A stretch of DNA of 64,000 bases from Kribbella voronezhensis (GCF_004365175.1 NZ_SOCE01000002.1:682001-746000); one strand, 5' to 3'. Shown: positions 33,979-43,243, numbered from the stretch's first letter. Notes: generated by a model not told the origin, from the letters alone. Program-made: numbers and translations.

Positions 33979-34962
33979 GTGAAGGACAACCCGACCGTTG
34001 CCGATTGGGGCGGAGCCAGCCGGTTCGCCGACCTCGACGGGCCGGTGCACTACGTGGACTTCGGCGGCCCACCCGCCGGACCGCGGCTGGTGCTGGTCCA
34101 CGGGCTCGGCGGCTCGCACCTGAACTGGAGTCTGCTGGCGCCCCGGCTGGCCACGCGAGCACGGGTGCTCGCGGTCGATCTGCTCGGCTTCGGGCTCAGC
34201 CATCCGCAGGGCCGGGCGACCACCGTGCAGGCCAACGCCAAGCTGGTGGGTCGTTTCGTCGACGAGGTTGCCGGCAGCCCCGTCATCCTGGTCGGCAACT
34301 CGATGGGGGCGCTGGCCTCGATCATGCTCGCCGTACGGCGGCCGGACGCGGTGGCCGGCCTGGTTCTGATCGATCCGGCCCTGCCACTGGCTCGCGGAGT
34401 ACGGCCGGACGTCGCCGTGGCGGCCGTCTTCGCGCGTTTCGCAGTGCCGTTGGTCGGTCGGTACGCGCTGGCGAAGGGGCGGCGGAAGATGTCGGCGCAG
34501 GAGCAGGTACGGCAGTTGCTCGCCCTCTGCTGTGTGGATCCCGCCAAGGTTCCCGGCGAGTTGGTCGAAGCCTCGGTGGGACTGGTGGAGCAACGCGCGA
34601 GAGTGCCTGGTCTCGACGCTGCCTTCCTGGCGGCCGCGCGCTCCCTGCTGGTCCTGAACGCGAGACCCGACCGGGCCTGGGCGATGCTCGATGCGGTGCG
34701 ACAGCCCGTTTTGTTGCTGCACGGAACGAAGGATCGCCTGGTGCCGGTCGGCTCGGCCCGGGTGGCCGCGGCCCGCAACCCGGCCTGGACGGTCGAACTG
34801 ATCCCCGACGTCGGTCACGTTCCGCAACTCGAAGTACCGGAGCTCACCGCGGACCGGATCGGCGCCTGGCTGGACGGTCCCGGAGCCCCGGCGGCGCGGC
34901 GCGCTGGAACGAGTGGAAGATTTGGGCGATCGCCTTACCCTGAAGGGAGTACTCCCGAGTAA
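33979..34962 (+). CDS. Alpha/beta-hydrolase fold protein
   Basis: A 327-residue alpha/beta hydrolase. Oxyanion region HGLGGSHLNW, nucleophile elbow VGNSMGALASIM (Ser), acid in LLHGTKDRLVPVG (Asp) and base in DVGHVPQLE (His): a complete triad. Likely an esterase or lipase. GTG at 33979 follows GAGAGAAGGG; the frame is open far upstream but without family likeness. With the next lipase-like gene and the convergent WS/DGAT and FadD genes it suggests storage-lipid turnover. A DosR-like box lies 63 bases upstream. Confidence 0.85.
   Translation: MKDNPTVADWGGASRFADLDGPVHYVDFGGPPAGPRLVLVHGLGGSHLNWSLLAPRLATRARVLAVDLLGFGLSHPQGRATTVQANAKLVGRFVDEVAGSPVILVGNSMGALASIMLAVRRPDAVAGLVLIDPALPLARGVRPDVAVAAVFARFAVPLVGRYALAKGRRKMSAQEQVRQLLALCCVDPAKVPGELVEASVGLVEQRARVPGLDAAFLAAARSLLVLNARPDRAWAMLDAVRQPVLLLHGTKDRLVPVGSARVAAARNPAWTVELIPDVGHVPQLEVPELTADRIGAWLDGPGAPAARRAGTSGRFGRSPYPEGSTPE
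34945..34956. promoter_or_regulatory. Perfect 12-bp palindrome GGGAGTACTCCC
   Basis: It lies at the 3' end of the hydrolase gene, 46 bases before the ATG of the lipase-like gene at 35003. It may be an operator or a chance coding palindrome. Confidence 0.35.
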
Positions 34963-35002
34963 CGCGTAGTTCGCGTTGCTCGCCGGCCGTTAGGAGGCCC
35001 GG

Positions 35003-35794
35003 ATGCCCGCCTCGAGAACTCAAGCCGCCAAGTCACCCGCGCTGCACTGGTATCTCACCGAACCGAGCCGCGCGGTCGTCGACCTCGGCCAACTGGCCAC
35101 CGCCCGATCCGTACTCCGTACCGCGCCGCGCGGCGACGGCCACCCGGTCCTGGTGCTGCCCGGCCTGCTCGCCTCGGACGCCTCGACGACTTCGTTGCGA
35201 TGGTTCCTCAACCGCATCGGCTACCGGGCGTACGGCTGGAACCTCGGCCGCAACATCGGCCCGACGCGCGCCGCGGTGGAAGGGATCCGGGCCCGCTTGA
35301 CCGAACTGTCGGCGGGCCACGGCCGGACCGTCAGCCTGATCGGCTGGAGTCTGGGCGGGATCTACGCACGAGAGCTGGCGCGCGAGCATCCACAGCACGT
35401 CCGGGACGTGATGACGCTCGGCAGTCCGTATCGCCTGAGCGCACCGACCGAGACACGAGCCCATCGCGTCTTCAGCATGCTCTCGCACCTGCACGTTCCG
35501 GAGTCGGAGTTGCCGCCGCCGCACCACACCCGGCCGCCTCTACGGATGCCTGCCACCTCCGTCTACTCCGAACGCGACGGCATCGTGTCGTGGCAGAGCT
35601 GCGTGGAAGAACCTGGGTACGGCAGACAGAACGTGGCGGTGAACGGCAGCCATCTCGGCTACGGACACAACCCGGCCGTGCTGTGGCTTGCGGCCGATCG
35701 TCTGGCACAGCCGGAAGGGCATTGGCGCCCTTTCAGTCCACCGGCCGCGCTCGCGCGCCTCTATCCCACCGACATCTCCCACCGGCTCAGCTGA
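35003..35794 (+). CDS. Lipase-type alpha/beta hydrolase
   Basis: A 263-residue alpha/beta hydrolase of the triacylglycerol-lipase type: VLVLPGLLASDAST as the oxyanion strand, GWSLGGIYAREL as nucleophile elbow, SERDGIVSW with the acid, and NGSHLGYGHNP with the histidine. No signal peptide, so it is cytoplasmic, suited to intracellular lipid or polyester. GTTAGGAGGC gives a strong ribosome binding site before the ATG. It converges on the WS/DGAT gene with an 8-base overlap; opposing lipase and lipid synthase genes share this 3' end. Confidence 0.85.
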   Translation: MPASRTQAAKSPALHWYLTEPSRAVVDLGQLATARSVLRTAPRGDGHPVLVLPGLLASDASTTSLRWFLNRIGYRAYGWNLGRNIGPTRAAVEGIRARLTELSAGHGRTVSLIGWSLGGIYARELAREHPQHVRDVMTLGSPYRLSAPTETRAHRVFSMLSHLHVPESELPPPHHTRPPLRMPATSVYSERDGIVSWQSCVEEPGYGRQNVAVNGSHLGYGHNPAVLWLAADRLAQPEGHWRPFSPPAALARLYPTDISHRLS

Positions 35795-37193
35795 CCCGGC
35801 GGCGACGAGCGCTCCGCCTCGCCCCGGCGGCAAGCTCGGCGAGGCTCGTCTCGATGCCTTGGGCCAGTACGGCGATGTCGGCCTCGTCGTAGTCACCGGT
35901 GATGCCGAAGGCAACGGAGTCGCAGTAGCTGAGGATGGAGACCCCGGTACGCAAGGTCGATCCGATCGGCACGTACGGGATGATCTCGACCAGCTTCCGT
36001 CCGAGCGCGTACAGCGGCCGGCGTGGCCCGGGCACGTTGGTCACGACAGTGACGACGGAGCGCTGTGGAACGTGGGCAGCCAGCCGGTACGCCGGTGCGA
36101 TCAGCGGGAACGGTTCGCGCTTGGCGAGCTCGGTCAGCAGCATCACCGAGTCGATCTCGTGATGCGACTTCAGCTTGTCCAGTTCGGCCCGTACTGCGGC
36201 CAGCCGCTCGACGGGATCCTCCAGGTGCACCGGCAATCGCGCCAGCATCAGCGACACCCGGTTGTCCAGGATGCCCTCCTCGCCGGGCGCGCGAACGTTG
36301 ACTGGGACAAGGGTTCGGACGGAGTGCTGCACCGGCGTCTCGCCCCGGGCCAGCATCAGTGCGCGGAACCCACCGGTGACGGCCGCCAGTACGACGTCGT
36401 TGAACGTGCCGCCGAGCTGGTGGCGAATGGCCTTCACCTCACCCACGGTCGTTCGCGCCAAGGCGAAACGACGGTTGGCCGACAGTGACCCGGTCAACGA
36501 GGACTTCTTCGCGGGCCGGACCGCCTCGGACAACGCCCACAGGCCTCGCCCGACGCTCCACACGCGATAGGCCAGCAGTTTCGGCTGCCGGATCGCCACC
36601 GTGGCCAGCCGGAGTTGCCGGGCCGGGGTGCCGAGCAGCTCAGCCAGAGCCGATGCCAGCAGCGAGGTCGTGCTGGGTGCGGGGTGCGGAGTCCAGTCGT
36701 CGGCGACGCCGGCTCTGGGCGTCGGAGAGTCGTCCAGCACCACGCCGTACAGGTCGGTTCCCGCCACGCCGTCGACCATGCAGTGGTGCACCTTGGAGAT
36801 GAGCGCCCACCGATCGTCCGGCAGACCTTCGACCAGCCAGTACTCCCAGAGCGGGTGGTCGCGGTCGAGGCGGGCCGACATGATCCGGCCCATCAGCGCC
36901 GCCAGTTCCTCGTCGCCGCCAGGAGCGGGCAGGGCCGTACGGCGCAGGTGGAAGCCGAGGTCGAAGTTCTCGTCGTCGAACCACACCGGCGGACCCAGGT
37001 CGAACGGGAGCTGGCGGGCCTTCTGGCGGTAGCGGGGGATCAGTGGCAACCGGCTGGTCAGCAGGTCCGCGAACTCCTGGGCGGCCGGGGCCGGGCCCTC
37101 GAACACCGCGATCGAGGAGATCGCCATCGAGACGCCCGGCTCCTCGTCCTCGATTTCCAGGAAGGCCGCGTCCAGCGGTGTCATCCGGTCCAT
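35787..37193 (-). CDS. WS/DGAT wax ester synthase / diacylglycerol acyltransferase
   Basis: A 468-residue acyltransferase making triacylglycerol or wax esters from acyl-CoA. The catalytic HHxxxDG is KVHHCMVDGVAGTDL near residue 135. It starts with the family-typical MDRMTPLDAAFLEIE and has LVPVNVR and VTNVPGPRRPLYALG. Mycobacterial homologue Tgs1 (Rv3130c) is a DosR-regulon gene that stores lipid in hypoxia. It begins 2 bases after the fadD stop, so acyl activation and storage are coupled. It closes a five-gene minus-strand series starting at 41291. Confidence 0.92.
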   Translation of the reverse strand: MDRMTPLDAAFLEIEDEEPGVSMAISSIAVFEGPAPAAQEFADLLTSRLPLIPRYRQKARQLPFDLGPPVWFDDENFDLGFHLRRTALPAPGGDEELAALMGRIMSARLDRDHPLWEYWLVEGLPDDRWALISKVHHCMVDGVAGTDLYGVVLDDSPTPRAGVADDWTPHPAPSTTSLLASALAELLGTPARQLRLATVAIRQPKLLAYRVWSVGRGLWALSEAVRPAKKSSLTGSLSANRRFALARTTVGEVKAIRHQLGGTFNDVVLAAVTGGFRALMLARGETPVQHSVRTLVPVNVRAPGEEGILDNRVSLMLARLPVHLEDPVERLAAVRAELDKLKSHHEIDSVMLLTELAKREPFPLIAPAYRLAAHVPQRSVVTVVTNVPGPRRPLYALGRKLVEIIPYVPIGSTLRTGVSILSYCDSVAFGITGDYDEADIAVLAQGIETSLAELAAGARRSARRRRVS

Positions 37194-37195
37194 GG

Positions 37196-38710
37196 CTAGA
37201 GCTCCCGCTTCAGGATCTTGCCGGCGGCTGTCATCGGCAGCTGCGCCCGGAACTCCACCGACCTGGGGTACTTGTACGGCGCGATGCGCGCCTTGACGTG
37301 CTCGATCAGCTCCTCCGGCCGCAGATCCTGACCGGGATGCAGGGCGACGAAGGCCTTGACCTCCTGGCCCAGCAGGGCATCCGGTACGCCGACCACCGCC
37401 GCCTGCGCGACCGCCGGGTGGGTGTACAGCGCGTCCTCGACCTCGCGGGGGTAGACGTTGTAGCCACCCCGGATGATCAGTTCCTTCTTGCGGTCGACGA
37501 CGAAGAAGTAGCCGTCCTCGTCGACATAGCCCAGGTCGCCGGTGTGGAACCAGCCACCGGTGAAGGCATCCTTCGACGCTTGCGGGTTGCCGCGATATCC
37601 GCGCATCACGTTGACGCCGCGGACCACGAGTTCACCGATGTGCTCGCGACCGGGCGGCAACGCGGCGCCGTGTTCGTTCCAGACCTCGACCTGCACTCCC
37701 CAGATCGGCCGGCCGACACTGTAGACGCGGCGGTCCTCGGCGCTGACGTTGAACGTCGTCGTCGACGCCGTCTCGGACAGCCCGTAGCCCTCGAGGATGA
37801 CGATGCCGAAACGGCGTTCGAAGGCGTCGATCACCTCGGCGGGGATCGGTGCGCCACCCGAGATGCCGACCCGCAGCGACGACACGTCGTACCGGTCCAG
37901 GTCGGGGTGGTTGAGCAGCGCGATGTACATCGTCGGAACGCCCTCGAAGACGGTGACCCGGTCGCGTTCGATGGTGGCCAGGACGGTGGCGACGTCGAAC
38001 CGGGGGACCAGCGTCATCGTCGCGGCGAACCGGGCACACACGTTGAGGATGCTCGACAACGCGAAGATGTGGAACAACGGCAGCACCACCAAGATGACGT
38101 CGTCGTCGCGAACGCCGAACAACCGGCCGGGGGTGTCGGCGTTCATGAACAGCTGGAAGTGCGTCAGCTCCGCCCCCTTCGGACGTCCGGTGGTGCCGGA
38201 CGTGTAGACGATCACCGCGGTGTCACCGGGGTCGGACTGGTGGAACGGCGGCGGGCCCGGCTGTTCGGCCAGCAGGCTTTCGAAGGCGACGCTGTCTCGT
38301 GGTGCCGTCGTTCCCGGCGTGGTGACCATGACGAGGTCGGACAGCCCGGCCTGGGCGGCTCCCTTGGCCGCCTCCTCGGCGACGCCGGCCCAGGTGATGA
38401 GCAGCCGGGTCTCCGAGTCGCGCAGGATGTAGCCGACCTCGTCGGCCTTGTAGAGCACGTTCATCGGTACGACGACGGCGCCGGCCTTGAGCAGCCCGAA
38501 GTACGCGATGACGAAGTGTGGCAGGTTGGGCAGTTGCAGCCCGACCGCGTCGCCCGGCCTGATGCCACGAGCTCGCAGGTTCGACGCGAAACGGTCGGAC
38601 AGCTGGTCCAGCTCCGCATAGGTGATCCGATGATCACCGCTGATCACCGCGACCTTGCCGGGGTGACTGCGGGCGGACTCGGACGCGATGGTGGCGAGGT
38701 TGAAACCCAT
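37196..38710 (-). CDS. Long-chain fatty acyl-CoA synthetase (FadD type)
   Basis: A 504-residue ANL-superfamily AMP-forming ligase. The P-loop is VIVYTSGTTGRPKGAEL, then GYGLSETASTTTFN, the hinge region TGDLGYVDEDGYFFVVDRKK and the C-terminal lysine in PMTAAGKILKREL. It supplies acyl-CoA to the WS/DGAT enzyme encoded immediately downstream. The ATG follows TTGGAGAG. The flavodoxin-like gene lies 32 bases upstream. Confidence 0.92.
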   Translation of the reverse strand: MGFNLATIASESARSHPGKVAVISGDHRITYAELDQLSDRFASNLRARGIRPGDAVGLQLPNLPHFVIAYFGLLKAGAVVVPMNVLYKADEVGYILRDSETRLLITWAGVAEEAAKGAAQAGLSDLVMVTTPGTTAPRDSVAFESLLAEQPGPPPFHQSDPGDTAVIVYTSGTTGRPKGAELTHFQLFMNADTPGRLFGVRDDDVILVVLPLFHIFALSSILNVCARFAATMTLVPRFDVATVLATIERDRVTVFEGVPTMYIALLNHPDLDRYDVSSLRVGISGGAPIPAEVIDAFERRFGIVILEGYGLSETASTTTFNVSAEDRRVYSVGRPIWGVQVEVWNEHGAALPPGREHIGELVVRGVNVMRGYRGNPQASKDAFTGGWFHTGDLGYVDEDGYFFVVDRKKELIIRGGYNVYPREVEDALYTHPAVAQAAVVGVPDALLGQEVKAFVALHPGQDLRPEELIEHVKARIAPYKYPRSVEFRAQLPMTAAGKILKREL

Positions 38711-38742
38711 GGTCTCTCCAAGTGCCGGTACTGCGGGGTTCT

Positions 38743-39270
38743 TCAGGAAATGTGGCGGTTCCAGGGAGCCGCTTCGATGGCGTGGACGGCGGCGCTGACG
38801 TCGGCGGCCCAGGCCCGGATCGTCTCCCAGTCCCGGGAGTCGCCGGCGATGTCGGAGCGGGCCATCCGCTCGGCCAGGAATCCCTTCGCCGTGGCCGGTT
38901 CCAGCCGGCCGCCGAACGTCGTCGCCGCGGTGGCGCCGATCCGGTGGGCGAGCCGCTCGACCTTGCCCGGCATCGCCTGCGGCTGGTCCTTGTCCGGCCC
39001 GACCGGCCCGCTGTGGAACAGCCAGACCTGCCGCTCACGGAGCTCGTCGCTGTGCTTGCGGAGGAACCGCACCGCCTCCGGCCGCCAACGCCTGGTGTAG
39101 AGGGCGCTGCCGAGGACGACGACGTCGTACTCCTCGATCGAGTTCACCTTGCCGACCTCGCGAACGTCGACCTGGTGGCCGCCGCGTTCGAGTTCGGCGC
39201 CGATGGCCTCGGCGATTCCGGCGGTCGCGCCCATCTTGGTGGCGTAGGCCACCAGAACCTTTCTGGACAT
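38743..39270 (-). CDS. Flavodoxin-domain protein (HemG-like)
   Basis: A 175-residue FMN-binding flavodoxin. It has the N-terminal phosphate loop VAYATKMGATAGIAEAIG and segments YDVVVLGSALYTRRW and LFHSGPVG, similar to menaquinone-dependent protoporphyrinogen oxidase HemG and other flavodoxin-like proteins in dormancy clusters. The ATG follows GCAGGAG and starts one base after the DUF4389 gene stop. Function in heme synthesis or general redox transfer cannot be separated from sequence. Confidence 0.82.
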   Translation of the reverse strand: MSRKVLVAYATKMGATAGIAEAIGAELERGGHQVDVREVGKVNSIEEYDVVVLGSALYTRRWRPEAVRFLRKHSDELRERQVWLFHSGPVGPDKDQPQAMPGKVERLAHRIGATAATTFGGRLEPATAKGFLAERMARSDIAGDSRDWETIRAWAADVSAAVHAIEAAPWNRHIS

Positions 39271-39271
39271 C

Positions 39272-40741
39272 TCAGACTCCTGCGGTGGTGTGATCGGTGA
39301 CCGGCGTGGGCCGGTTGCGAAGCGGTAGCGCGATCAGGACGGCACCGCCGAGAAGGAGCAGCAGTCCGAGACCGATCAGCGAGAAGGACAGGTCGTCCAG
39401 CCAGGGCACGGTGGCTCCCACGCCGAGATCGGCCTGGACCGCACGGCTGCCGTCGGCATTGAGGACGACGACCGTCCAGTCGCCTGCCCGCGGTTGCCAG
39501 GTGACGCTTTGCCGACCGGTACCGGAGGTGCTGGCCACCCAGAACTTCTGGGTGTCCGGAGCCGCGGCCGGGGCGGTGCCGGGCTGGTACTGATAGACGG
39601 GATCGGCATGGTTGCCGTCCAGCCGGGCGACGACGCTGTGCTCGACGCCGTCGAGGTACGACGAGGCGTCGCGTGCGGGCGCGATGCCGATGAACAGTGG
39701 CACCGCGGTCGCACTTGTGCCGGTCACGCGAATGTCACCCAGAACCCGGTTCATCAGCCACTTCGGGCCGAAATGCAGGGCGTCGGGGGACGTGCTGAGC
39801 GCATAGCCGGGGCTGGAGAACGGCCGGAGATCGGTCGCGACGTAGCCGCTGGAGTCACGGCCGGTCCGGTCGAGCAGGAGCCCTGCCGCACCGGTCGGGA
39901 TCAGGCCGAAAGCGATGGTCACCAGCAAGGCGCCGGCGATGATGCTGACCACGCGGCCCGGTGACCACCGTTGAGCCGTGACGTCCGGCCGGACGGCCGG
40001 TGGGCGTGGATCCGGTCCACCGACGAACTGTGGCTGGGGCGTGGTCGTGGTACCGGCCAGCCGGTCCTGGACCGGAGTGCCGTTGCCGGCCTGGTCGCCC
40101 GGACCGGTGTCGAGGCGGAACGGCGGGTACTCGTCGGTCATCAGGAAGACGTAACCGGCCACCCGGTAGGTCCAGCGGTTCAGGCCGATGATCAGGTCGA
40201 ACAGGTCACGCGGGTACCGGCCGGTGAACAGCAGGACGACGCCGGCGATCAGCACCAGCAGGCCGATCAGCCCACCACCAGCCAGATACGGCCCCGAGTC
40301 GCCGGCACGGTCGGCGAGGTAGGGCCCACCGCCGAGCAGGAGAGCGAGCACCAACAGGTGGGGGATTGCCAGCACCCACTTCACCAGCACCAGACCACGG
40401 GACAACCGCGGCGGGTGGTCGACGATCAACCGGGCCGGGTAGTCGGGGACGTCGGTCAGCGTGAACGGGGGATAGCGATCTGTGCCGAGTGCGCTGTAGG
40501 CGTAGAAGCCGACCCGCCAGGTCCAGCGCAGTACGCCGGTGTTGAAGGTGAAGATCGACTGCGGGTACCGGCCGGTGAACAGAACGGCGAAGAAGGCCAC
40601 CACGGTGAGCACCGCGAAGGCCAGCCAGAGAAACGCCAGCACGATGTAGTGCGGGATGGCCAGCAACCACTTCACCAGCCAGAGCCCTCGACTGACCGCC
40701 GGATCGGGAGTTCCGACGAGGCGGACCGGATAGTTGGTCAT
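39272..40741 (-). CDS. DUF4389 multi-pass membrane protein
   Basis: A 489-residue protein with two DUF4389-type repeats in the N-terminal half, each carrying KWLLAIPHYIVLAFLW or KWVLAIPHLLVLALLL and a FTGRYPxxxF motif. An extracellular domain (~residues 300-450) lies between two further helices (IIAGALLVTIAFGLIPTGAA and IGLGLLLLLGGAVLIALPL). Function unknown. ATG at 40741 has AGGAGGG; the open frame starts at 40963. It is followed immediately by the flavodoxin gene. Confidence 0.8.
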   Translation of the reverse strand: MTNYPVRLVGTPDPAVSRGLWLVKWLLAIPHYIVLAFLWLAFAVLTVVAFFAVLFTGRYPQSIFTFNTGVLRWTWRVGFYAYSALGTDRYPPFTLTDVPDYPARLIVDHPPRLSRGLVLVKWVLAIPHLLVLALLLGGGPYLADRAGDSGPYLAGGGLIGLLVLIAGVVLLFTGRYPRDLFDLIIGLNRWTYRVAGYVFLMTDEYPPFRLDTGPGDQAGNGTPVQDRLAGTTTTPQPQFVGGPDPRPPAVRPDVTAQRWSPGRVVSIIAGALLVTIAFGLIPTGAAGLLLDRTGRDSSGYVATDLRPFSSPGYALSTSPDALHFGPKWLMNRVLGDIRVTGTSATAVPLFIGIAPARDASSYLDGVEHSVVARLDGNHADPVYQYQPGTAPAAAPDTQKFWVASTSGTGRQSVTWQPRAGDWTVVVLNADGSRAVQADLGVGATVPWLDDLSFSLIGLGLLLLLGGAVLIALPLRNRPTPVTDHTTAGV

Positions 40742-40814
40742 GATGCCCTCCTGTAGTGCTGAACCTCGGTTGACAGCGGCCGGGCGGGGCCGGGTGATCG
40801 GGACGTGACGGTGG

Positions 40815-41291
40815 TCATGCGTCAACTTGCGCGGGCGTGAACGGCTGGATGACTTCGGTGCGCCACAGGGCCGGGCTGCCGGTGGGCGGGTCGTGGTAGA
40901 TCTCCCAGGCGTCTCCGGCCTGCTCGACTCCGTGTTCGGCGATCCAGCCGGCCAGCAGCGCATAGGTCTGGCCGACCTCTTGGTACGGACCGGTGTGCCA
41001 GGCCGTCACCACGTGACCACCAGGCAGCGACGACGGCTGCACCGAGCCGTCACCCGCGATGCCCGCCTCGACCGGAAAACCGGCCTCGACGTCGAACCGG
41101 CCGTCGGAGCGGAGGTGGTAGCGGGCGAACGGATAGCCCTGGGCCGTCAGGCCGTGGCGGCCGAGGTAGCCGGCGATCTCGCCGTACGCGGCGGCGAACC
41201 AGCCTGCCAACTCGCTCTGGTGCAAGGTCGCGCGGCGGACGGCCGTCGGCTGCTCGGTAACAACTCTGTGCTGCGGATACTCGGTGTTCAT
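40815..41291 (-). CDS. GyrI-like small-molecule-binding protein
   Basis: A 158-residue protein of the SOUL/GyrI-like fold found as effector domain of MerR/AraC regulators, here without a DNA-binding part. Typical features are an N-terminal beta strand ending VRRATLHQSEL, FARYHL and DVEAGFPVEAGI, and HTGPYQEVGQTYALLAGWIAEHG. The ATG has GGGAGGAAG upstream. DosR-like box a lies 55 bases before it, making it the first gene of the lipid/membrane transcription unit. It may bind hydrophobic ligands. Confidence 0.8.
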   Translation of the reverse strand: MNTEYPQHRVVTEQPTAVRRATLHQSELAGWFAAAYGEIAGYLGRHGLTAQGYPFARYHLRSDGRFDVEAGFPVEAGIAGDGSVQPSSLPGGHVVTAWHTGPYQEVGQTYALLAGWIAEHGVEQAGDAWEIYHDPPTGSPALWRTEVIQPFTPAQVDA

Positions 41292-41346
41292 GGCTTCCTC
41301 CCGTGGGCTCCATCACCAGCACACGCCGTGGGCGGGGGAGCGAGCA

Positions 41347-41360
41347 GGGGCGAAGGTCCT
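41347..41360. promoter_or_regulatory. DosR-like box a
   Basis: GGGGCGAAGGTCCT (reverse complement AGGACCTTCGCCCC) lies 55 bases before the GyrI-like gene on the minus strand. It probably drives the unit 41291-35787 that ends with the WS/DGAT gene. Confidence 0.7.
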
Positions 41361-41430
41361 CAGTTCGGTGGGCCGATCGACGGGGCGGAGCAGGCGCTGG
41401 GTGGGGTGGGCGAACCGGCCCGGAATGCTG

Positions 41431-41444
41431 GGGACTTTTGCCTC
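41431..41444. promoter_or_regulatory. DosR-like box b
   Basis: GGGACTTTTGCCTC, the copy closest to the mycobacterial DosR half-site GGGACT, lies 69 bases before the Rv1733c-like gene. Confidence 0.7.
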
Positions 41445-41513
41445 TGACCGGGGCGGCGCGGCCGCGAGACCCTCGATGCCAATACTCCGGCAGCGCCGAC
41501 CCGGGAGGTCGTG

Positions 41514-42125
41514 ATGAACACCGTCCGCCAACACCACAGCGAGCTGTGGGTGCTCATGCAGGCCCGCCGGCTCGGCTTCGGGCGCAATCCGATGCGCCGC
41601 CGCTTCGACCGGGTCGAGGCGCTGCTGTTCTGGTCGGCGTTGCTGCTGGCTCTGTTGCTGGTTCCCGTCGCGGCGGCCTTCGGTACGTCGGTCAGCTCCG
41701 CGAGTGAACGGTCCGCGGCGCAGGTGCGCAGCCAGCTCCGTCAGGTCGAGGCGCATGCGCTCGAGGACGGCGGCCCGATGTTTCCGGCGACACCGGGCCA
41801 GGCCGGCGTCCGGGTACGAGTGGGCTGGCAGGACGAGACGGGCTGGCCACAGGAGGGCCGGACGATAGTTGCCAACGGCACCAAAGCTGGCAGCCCCGTG
41901 ACGATCTGGCTCGACCGCTTCGGTGCGATCGCCAAGGCGCCGCGCCAGACCACGGACAGCTCGGCTCTGGGCGGCCTGGTCGGGATCGTGACCGTGATGA
42001 TCGGCTGGCTGCTGCTCGCGGGGTTGTCCCGGTTGGCGCGGGTGCCGCTCGACCGGCGGCGGGCGCTGGCCTGGGAACGCGAATGGGCCGAGGTCTCACC
42101 GCGCTGGAAGAGCAACCAGAGCTGA
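41514..42125 (+). CDS. Rv1733c-like membrane protein
   Basis: A ~203-residue protein with two transmembrane helices (ALLFWSALLLALLLVPVAA and GGLVGIVTVMIGWLLLAGL) flanking an external domain. The order and the N-terminal FGRNPMRRRFDRVE match the Rv1733c family, whose M. tuberculosis member is a DosR-regulon antigen. GGGAGG precedes the start; GTG 41511 and ATG 41514 are both possible. Function unknown. It has its own DosR-like box. Confidence 0.82.
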   Translation: MNTVRQHHSELWVLMQARRLGFGRNPMRRRFDRVEALLFWSALLLALLLVPVAAAFGTSVSSASERSAAQVRSQLRQVEAHALEDGGPMFPATPGQAGVRVRVGWQDETGWPQEGRTIVANGTKAGSPVTIWLDRFGAIAKAPRQTTDSSALGGLVGIVTVMIGWLLLAGLSRLARVPLDRRRALAWEREWAEVSPRWKSNQS

Positions 42126-42157
42126 GCTGTCCGTCAGGCCCAATACCTGTGCCACAA

Positions 42158-42171
42158 GGGACCTTCGGCCC
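42158..42171. promoter_or_regulatory. DosR-like box c
   Basis: GGGACCTTCGGCCC, taken here as the local consensus, lies 64 bases before the GAPDH gene. Confidence 0.75.
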
Positions 42172-42235
42172 TGATCCGCGGCCGCGTCCGGGCATGGAAT
42201 GAGACAAGAGCACATCGCCATCGAGGAGACCAGAG

Positions 42236-43243
42236 ATGACTGTCAGAGTGGGGATCAACGGATTCGGGCGGATCGGGCGGGACTTCCTGCGCGCCGCTCT
42301 GGAGCGCGGGAACGACGTGGTCGAGGTGGTGGCCGTCAACGACATCACCGGCCCCGCGACCCTGGCGAACCTGCTGCAGTACGACTCGACGTACGGCGTA
42401 CTGAAGGAGCGGGTCGGCTACACCGACGACAGCCTGACCATCGGTGGCAAGAGGCTCCGGGTGACCGCGGAGCGCGACCCCGCCAAGCTCGACTGGGGCT
42501 CGATCGGCGTCGACATCGTGATCGAGTCGACCGGCCGGTTCCGCACGCGTGAGGCCGCCGCGGCGCACCTGACCGCCGGCGCCCGCAAGGTGCTGCTGTC
42601 CTCGCCGGGCAAGGGCGTCGACGCGACCCTGGTCCTCGGCGTCAACGACGAGACCTACAACCCCGCCGAGCACCACATCATCTCGAACGCTTCCTGTACG
42701 ACGAACTGCGTGGCGCCGATGGTGTCGGTGTTGCACCAGGCCTTCGGCATCCAGCACGGCCTGATGACCACGATCCACAGCTACACCAACGACCAGGTGA
42801 TCCTGGATTCGCCGCACAAGGACCTGCGCCGCGGCCGCTCGGGTGCGGTCAACCTGATCCCGACCAGTACCGGCGCCGCCAAGGCCGTCGGCGAGGTCAT
42901 CCCCGAACTGGCCGGCAAGATCGACGGCGTCGCCGTCCGGGTCCCCGTCGAGGACGGCTCCCTCACCGACCTGGTGGTCCAGCTGGCCGAACCGGTCACC
43001 GTCGACCAGGTCAACCAGGCCTTCGCCGACGCGGCCTCGGGACACCTGAAGAACCTGCTGCGCTACAACGAGGACCCGATCGTGTCGCACGACATCATCG
43101 GCGACCCCTCGTCGTGCATCTTCGACGCGCCGCTCACCCAGGCGAACGGCACCATCGTCAAGGTCTTCGGCTGGTACGACAACGAGTGGGGCTACACCAG
43201 CCGTCTGCTCGACCTGACCGAGCTCGTCGCCCGGTCACTGTGA
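42236..43243 (+). CDS. gap: Glyceraldehyde-3-phosphate dehydrogenase
   Basis: A 335-residue type I GAPDH, converting glyceraldehyde-3-phosphate to 1,3-bisphosphoglycerate with NAD. The NAD motif is VGINGFGRIGRDFLRAA and the catalytic cysteine is Cys154 in SNASCTTNCVAP. The C-terminal WYDNEWGYTSRL is intact. Position behind a DosR-like box suggests a hypoxia-induced isozyme rather than the housekeeping gap-pgk-tpi gene. GAGGAGACC precedes the ATG. The PEP-synthase-like fragment gene follows after 19 bases. Confidence 0.95.
   Translation: MTVRVGINGFGRIGRDFLRAALERGNDVVEVVAVNDITGPATLANLLQYDSTYGVLKERVGYTDDSLTIGGKRLRVTAERDPAKLDWGSIGVDIVIESTGRFRTREAAAAHLTAGARKVLLSSPGKGVDATLVLGVNDETYNPAEHHIISNASCTTNCVAPMVSVLHQAFGIQHGLMTTIHSYTNDQVILDSPHKDLRRGRSGAVNLIPTSTGAAKAVGEVIPELAGKIDGVAVRVPVEDGSLTDLVVQLAEPVTVDQVNQAFADAASGHLKNLLRYNEDPIVSHDIIGDPSSCIFDAPLTQANGTIVKVFGWYDNEWGYTSRLLDLTELVARSL

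Noticed and set aside
40741..40815. A further DosR-like box before the DUF4389 gene (GGGGCCGGGTGATCGGGACG)
   Set aside because: The spacing and half-sites do not fit the 14-bp dyad; the gene is probably transcribed from box a.
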